DNA of 64,000 nt, taken from the NCBI GenBank assembly GCA_021234155.1, contig JAJEKV010000003.1, forward strand, positions 15,424,386-15,488,385, read 5' to 3'. This DNA is from Isoetes taiwanensis. Its lineage: Eukaryota; Streptophyta; Lycopodiopsida; Isoetales; Isoetaceae. Below are positions 59,101 to 64,000 of this stretch, piece after piece. Made by a program: the position numbers and the translations under genes. Below the pieces are notes generated by a model that searched no databases, was not told the DNA's origin, and saw only the letters and a program-made list of their open reading frames with translations. The number at the start of each line of letters is the position of its first letter. Position 1 is the stretch's first letter.

Positions 59101-61315
59101 AAGTGGAGGAGGAGCACCTCATGGAGCGGCTACACACAGTGGTCCTGTCACACATGAGGCTTCATGCCCCCGTACACATTGCCCGGGCTAGCCGCCACGC
59201 TGTTCGACATTCAGACTGCCCATGCATTGTCAAATTCACAGTTGTCGATGCACTGGTAAGAGATGCCATACTACGCCGGGGGGGTGAAACTGAGGGGCAC
59301 CTCAATGTATGTCGATCACGACCTCACTCGTCGACAACAGGAACAACAATCCCCTAGTCCAAGGCAAAGCCGAAAGTGTTCAGCCACCCAACGCCGACCG
59401 GGGTGCGATGCGCGCAGAGTCGCTAAAACCCCTGTCTTTGCCCACGTATGCTACTCGTGGTTCTCCCCAAAGCCGCTCATCGCACCCAATGTTGAAGTTG
59501 ATGCTGAGATTACTACTCATGTCGCGGCCACGCCTACCGCTTCTACTACTCCACCCATTGCATGTCCTGTCACCCATGCACGGCCGTTGTTGTTTCATTT
59601 CTTTGCTTTCTCGCTACTCCCATTGCTCTTGCACAACAAGACCGATGTTGCCCCTTTGAGGGCGCCTACCCGACCATCAAATAGGGGCCGGTTAACTTGC
59701 GTATCGTCTCGAACTGCGCAGGGTTTCCCTTAGCAGAAGGGGGATAGTCTCAACTCCATTGCTGCAGATATGGATCTCATCTTCCTTGTGGAAACTTGGG
59801 AACATGCTGGGTACTGGATACCAGACCTACCAGGATACTGCTCATTGTTTATTGAGTGCACGGGCAAAGGGGGATATGGGTGTGTCGCCTGTTACTACCG
59901 CACAAACTTGGCACCATCAATTGCATTGCAGAAGACAGACAAACACAACCGTTACCTCTGGATCCGAGTGCAGAACTATAGTGGCAACAGTTTCTTTCTT
60001 GCAGCATGCTACTTTCCACACGCAGAGTCCAACTTTTATCGCTACAACACAAATGTGGATAGGATGGATCCTTATGTCGATCTATGTGATGACATACAGT
60101 TGTACAAGCAATTGGGCAGAGTTGTGCTACTAGGAGACTTCAATGCACGCGCGAGAATGGAACAACTCACGAAGTTTGACCGGTTTCCAGGAGATGTCCT
60201 GCAGGTCCACCCTGCAGAGACTGCTTGGCCATGAACATCAACCGACGGCCCCCATCAGATCATGCGACATGGCCCGCAATTGCTTCAGATGTGCAGCATC
60301 TTTGATTTAGTCTCATACGCAATGGTTTGGCTCAGTGGCCCTTATCTACTGACTACACCTATAGGCAGGAAAATTAGGGAGGCGGCTCCAGTATTGTGGA
60401 TTACTTGTTGGTGGCTGAACAAGATCTGCACCTCATCGTCCAGCTCCGAGTAGGCACAGATAATAAAGATGAAGAAACTGACTTGAATCACCAGCCACTT
60501 TTTCTCTAGGTGGATTGGCAATCTGCTCGAACCACGTGATCTACACCCCGCCTCACCGCGGCTAGATTACGATCGCGCGGTGACTTATGCCCAAATGCTA
60601 GTACCTGACCTAGCAAAATTTCTGCAGCTTCCCATGCTACATCAATAGACTGAACAGTTAGCCACAATGCTTATGACTGTCGCAGAGAGATGCTTTAGAA
60701 GCCGCCCCCGAAAGGTCTCCAGAACTATAACCTTTTCTCGTAACCAGTGGTTTGATGTTGAATGTAAGGACCTCAAGCGCTGGCTTCGACAGGTCACTGA
60801 CCCCGCCCCATGCCCCCGCGCGATCAAATAATACCATCTTTTGGTGAAGGAAAGAAAGCCAGATGCATTGCAGAGCATCAGAGGGAAATGTTTTATCTAT
60901 TGGAGAGGTATGCCAGAACATTTTGGAGAAAGGTGATGAGCAAACCTCTGCAGCCTGCAGGAAGTATCAGTCTAGACCGATGGGTGCAATACTTGCACCA
61001 GCTCTGTGATCCTCCTGGGGTCCAGCTAGAGATACCTCCCCAAAGGGGTCTGGCCTTGGAAATTACAGAGGCAGATATCACTCAGGGCCTGCAGGGTCTC
61101 GCTAATGGCAAGGCGGCCGACTTGGATGGCATGCCGATAGAGCTGCTCAAGTGCCCATCTTGGTTTAATAAGGCATTATAGGAAGGATTTTCCCAAAGTG
61201 GACCATTAGCCGAGTAGGCCCCATCTACAAGGCTCGAGACGCACATGGCCCACTCGTAGTTGCCACTCCATACAAGGACCCAGAAACGGCATGAATCGAC
61301 CTGAAAAACCGCTAC
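59101..61315 (+). pseudogene. LINE fragment: endonuclease and start of reverse transcriptase
   Basis: The plus strand at 59770-60234 encodes an APE-type endonuclease of non-LTR elements: MDLIFLVETWEHAGYW, GGYGCVACYYRTN, FFLAACYFPHAESN and RVVLLGDFNARARM. A linker with many breaks follows. At 61050-61180 comes the start of RT (ITEADITQGLQGLANGKAAD, LDGMPIELLK), then RVGPIYKARDAHGP near 61210-61250. The similarity ends by about 61315, before the RT catalytic core, so the 3' half is missing. The Pro/Ser-rich frame at 59263-59733 could be part of the upstream ORF but is not recognisable. Confidence 0.8.
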
Positions 61316-61900
61316 CCAAATAAGCAGATACTTGTTTGGCCTAAGGAAGACGTATAAAGAAAAAAAAAAACAGACCTTAATCCCTGTTGCTGCAGCATTC
61401 CGGCAATTAGAAACAGGATGTGGCTTCTTTTTTTTTTTACAAAAATCCATGTAGTCGTAGATCCAAAAATCTCATGCTTTTGGAGAATCCCCTTGAGAAG
61501 GCCATCCATTTCTAAACCAACTATATTAACATCACCATAGCAACAGAAATGATGTGTACAGCATCCCACATTTAATCAAATTCAAAGTTTCCATACTTCA
61601 TCACATAAATCGAGCTTCCAAATAGCATATATGCCACACAAATATCTTGATCAAAAGCCTAGACAAAATAGGGATACAGATTCACAAGAGTTGGTGTAAT
61701 TCTTAACATGGTATCATTATGCTTTGGGCTATGGCCGACAGGAATGATCCATTTGAAAGAGGATAATGCGGGCTCAACATATCTGTAGCTAAAGGAAGTA
61801 GAACCTTCAAACCCAAAAAACAGAGATTCAAAACAAAAAATCTACGGATCTCATTTGCAGCGTGGATCTTGGAGATGAGGATTCAATTGTAAACCCCGGG
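61316..61900. other. No gene seen
   Basis: An AT-rich interval with short A and T runs (61360-61370 and 61429-61438) between the LINE fragment and the next LTR-like block. Nothing coding is supported. Confidence 0.4.
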
Positions 61901-63200
61901 TTGAAGGATACCACCATGTAATCTCATGCCCCGGTATCACCAAGTTGGGGATCCCAGATACCGGGATTTGCATGTGGGGATTCTGACGGACGATATCCTG
62001 AGTGGTATCCCAGACATCAGTATGGCAGAACAGGATGAAGAAAACGGGCTCCGTAAGGGACAGGCGAGGAATCCCGGATGGGCAACTTTTTTTGCTCCGG
62101 GATATACCAATCCGGGGTATAATTATCTTGAACCATTTCGAGACCTATATAAAGGAGAGAGCTTAAACCTTAAAACCTTTTGGGTTTTAGGCCAGCAGTG
62201 ATTTCAGGATCTTTCGAAGGGTTGGGCTTCAGAGGGCAGAAGTCAGTCGCAGAGCTCGAGTAGAGCTCACATATCTAAGACATTGTCCCAGCGCCTTCGT
62301 CTTTTCTGGGGAGCGCCATGTCGGGCAATTTCAATGGAGAGTTAGGCGATAGAGCATGTTGGTCATAGTCTAAGTTGTTAATCTTAGCTTAGCAGTAGGA
62401 TTCAAGCTAGGAAGCATCTTTGTTTTAGTGTTACATGCTCATGGACCATTAACCCTAAAACCAGACTGACTAAGAAGGTTTGGCCCTTGTATTCCTTAGG
62501 GTTAGAACTATTAAGATGCTAGATGATCAAGGTATGATACTTTGTTTTGCTCTTATTGTGTGTGGGGGTAAGGGGGTAGAGATCTAGGGGCCATGAGTAG
62601 TATGATCCTAGTAGTAAGACTTTTGTAATACGCATTACAATGTGGCATGTGCATAGAGAACCCCCCTAATCATGGGTCTAGTTGCTTGATTGGCTTAGAA
62701 TAGGGAACTTATTCCAATTGCAGAGGGATCCAGGGTGTGCTTGTCTACCAGGGATCCATAGCAAGGTAGGCCTAATACCTTGTCACTGCGACAGGGCAAA
62801 GTATGGGTTTGACCCCTCTTAGGTGATGCGTCACCTCAGTGAGGTTAGGTTGAGTACGAGCAAGGGCAACCTCGTCTCTCTAACTACTTGCTACGACAAG
62901 ATACCTCTTGGAAGGGGCGGCCTTCCTGGCTCATCGAACCAAGGGAGATGCAATCTTAAAGTCAAACTAAAAGCATTATGATCGAGCTTATGCATGTTTA
63001 TAGGACTCATCGACTCTATTGCCATAGAAAACAATTACGTCATCATTTAAGGGATCGCATGAAACCGGACAAAAGCTCCCTAGCTAGGCTTTTCATTCAT
63101 CTCAGCAGTTTTTCTAAATGGTATAGAGTGGGTAGCTGCAGATCGCAGGCTACCTAAAAAATGAAAAACACAGGGAATGTCCAGTTATAACACATGAACC
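61901..63200 (+). mobile_element. LTR-like block with TATA box and the shared LTR segment
   Basis: CCTATATAAAGGAGAGAGC (about 62145) is a convincing promoter TATA region. Further along, 62570-62960 shares ordered motifs with the LTRs at 6.1 and 22.3 kb: GGGGGTAGAGATCTAGG, GTGGCATGTGCATAGAGAAC, AAGTATGGGTTTGAC, GGAAGGGGCGGCCTTCCTGG. The ends and a primer site were not found. The 91-codon frame at 61926-62201 lies in the probable U3 region and is not supported as a gene. Confidence 0.55.
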
Positions 63201-63239
63201 CCAAATAAGATTGTGTGCTACAAATATTGGCTAGTGTAC

Positions 63240-64000
63240 CTACCGAGAGTTTATCGCCGGGATTAAAAAACGCCGCCCTTTCGGATTTTTGAGGAAAAAA
63301 CCTAACGATAAAATCTCGACAAGGGGCTTGGACAACGCAAGGCTGCTAAATGTTCCCACAAAAATATCCACGCTCCACAGAAAATACCGAAGTCGCGCAT
63401 CACCCCTGGACCTGCACATCACCAACAAAAAACTAATAGAGAAAAAACCTCGAAAAGCGAGGGGCTGGTCATGCGTGCCACATGACACCTTGAAAGAGCG
63501 AGGGGCTGGTCACACGTGCCATGCGACAAAAAACAACATTTATAATAATATACACATGAAGGGATGGCGGGTGGGAGTCAAGGGAACTGCTGAGAGAGGA
63601 GAAAATGCCGATGAGAAGTCGATAAAGAACCTGCAAGAAATAGAGATCTCCAAACGAACAAGAGCCCCAAAAAATACATGCAATGCATGCATGCATGGGA
63701 GAGATGCATGCTCGTCCATTCGAGAATTCCGATCCGATGGCTCGGATCGATGGCATTCTCGAATAAGGGCTTGCATGAAAATAGACAAAAGCTCCCGACA
63801 AAAAGAGAACTTCCTTATCAAAACGGGATTGAGGTCGAAGGTTGAAAGATGGCCAAAACAGGGACAAGATCGGGGAAAAACATGTCACAACATGGAAAGA
63901 GATGCCAAATTGGCAAACCAAGCAAGGAGAAGCCCTTCCCCTGCCTAGTATCAATGAAAGAGAGTCAAGGGAACCGCTGAGAGAGGAGAAAATGTCGATG
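63240..64000. repeat. Right-end repeats: 387-bp direct repeat and short duplications
   Basis: GAGTCAAGGGAACTGCTGAG (63575) recurs with one change at 63962 and continues similarly to the window end, so a tandem unit of about 387 bases is entered. GCGAGGGGCTGGTCA occurs at about 63458 and 63500. A GCATGCATGCATGCATGG run lies near 63683. Long frames on both strands (for example 63289-63948) are probably chance in this low-stop sequence. Confidence 0.65.
63718..63764. other. Near-perfect hairpin
   Basis: ATTCGAGAAT (63718-63727) pairs with ATTCTCGAAT (63755-63764), and the inner arms GATCCGA and TCGGATC pair around a four-base loop. One side carries three extra bases. Its role is unknown. Confidence 0.75.

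Noticed and set aside
59263-59733. Possible Pro/Ser-rich LINE ORF1
   Set aside because: Overlapping frames are equally long on both strands and no RNA-binding or zinc-knuckle motif is visible.
63289-63954. Overlapping 219- and 161-codon frames on opposite strands
   Set aside because: Both pass through tandem repeats and a hairpin, and neither has a recognisable domain.

Overview
This window is nuclear DNA from a land plant with a repeat-rich genome. The evidence is an intron-containing chloroplast gene (FTSHI5 type), Ty3/Gypsy elements with plant features (chromodomain integrase, archaeal-type RNase H), Ty1/Copia elements, initiator-tRNA-Met primer sites and LINE relics. Introns of up to 9 kb filled with retrotransposons suggest a large genome such as a fern, lycophyte or gymnosperm. 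The sequence alone does not settle the lineage.

Layout. Positions 1-11.4 kb hold two complementary halves of what I read as one chromovirus split by an inversion. The minus-strand half (1-4.9 kb) has RT, RNase H, a tandemly duplicated integrase, a chromodomain, a polypurine tract and the start of the 3' LTR. The plus-strand half (6.1-11.35 kb) has a 1.63-kb 5' LTR, a tRNA-Met primer site and two unusual genes. The first gene ends in a complete histone H3 fold and begins MARTK; the second (466 aa) is unrecognised. Positions 11.36-19.94 kb hold a degenerate Tat-like Gypsy element on the minus strand with an RNase H upstream of RT. It abuts a lone exon of an ABCB transporter. Positions 20.7-22.3 kb hold a Gypsy LTR, primer site and gag. 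At 22.3-24.3 kb an LTR-like block precedes a second short gene that begins with an H3-tail-like MARTK sequence. At 25.5-31.7 kb a zinc-finger gene has its first exon, an LTR segment and a truncated gag repeated three times in tandem (about 1.8 kb per unit). Positions 32.6-37.4 kb are retroelement relics.

Positions 37.4-58.8 kb carry the one clearly intact host gene: an 18-exon, about 1,341-residue FTSHI5-like inactive chloroplast FtsH on the minus strand. Its reading frame holds across every predicted splice junction. Intron 8 hosts a Copia element with matching LTRs and a 5-bp target duplication. Intron 7 hosts a duplicated LINE-like relic. Positions 59.1-61.3 kb are a LINE fragment (endonuclease and start of RT), 61.9-63.2 kb an LTR-like block related to two others in the window, and the right end carries tandem and inverted repeats.

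The most unusual content is the pairing of a histone H3-fold protein with a chromodomain integrase in what appears to be one retrotransposon family, together with a second MARTK gene 15 kb away. All protein identifications come from reading motifs by eye; no database search was run.
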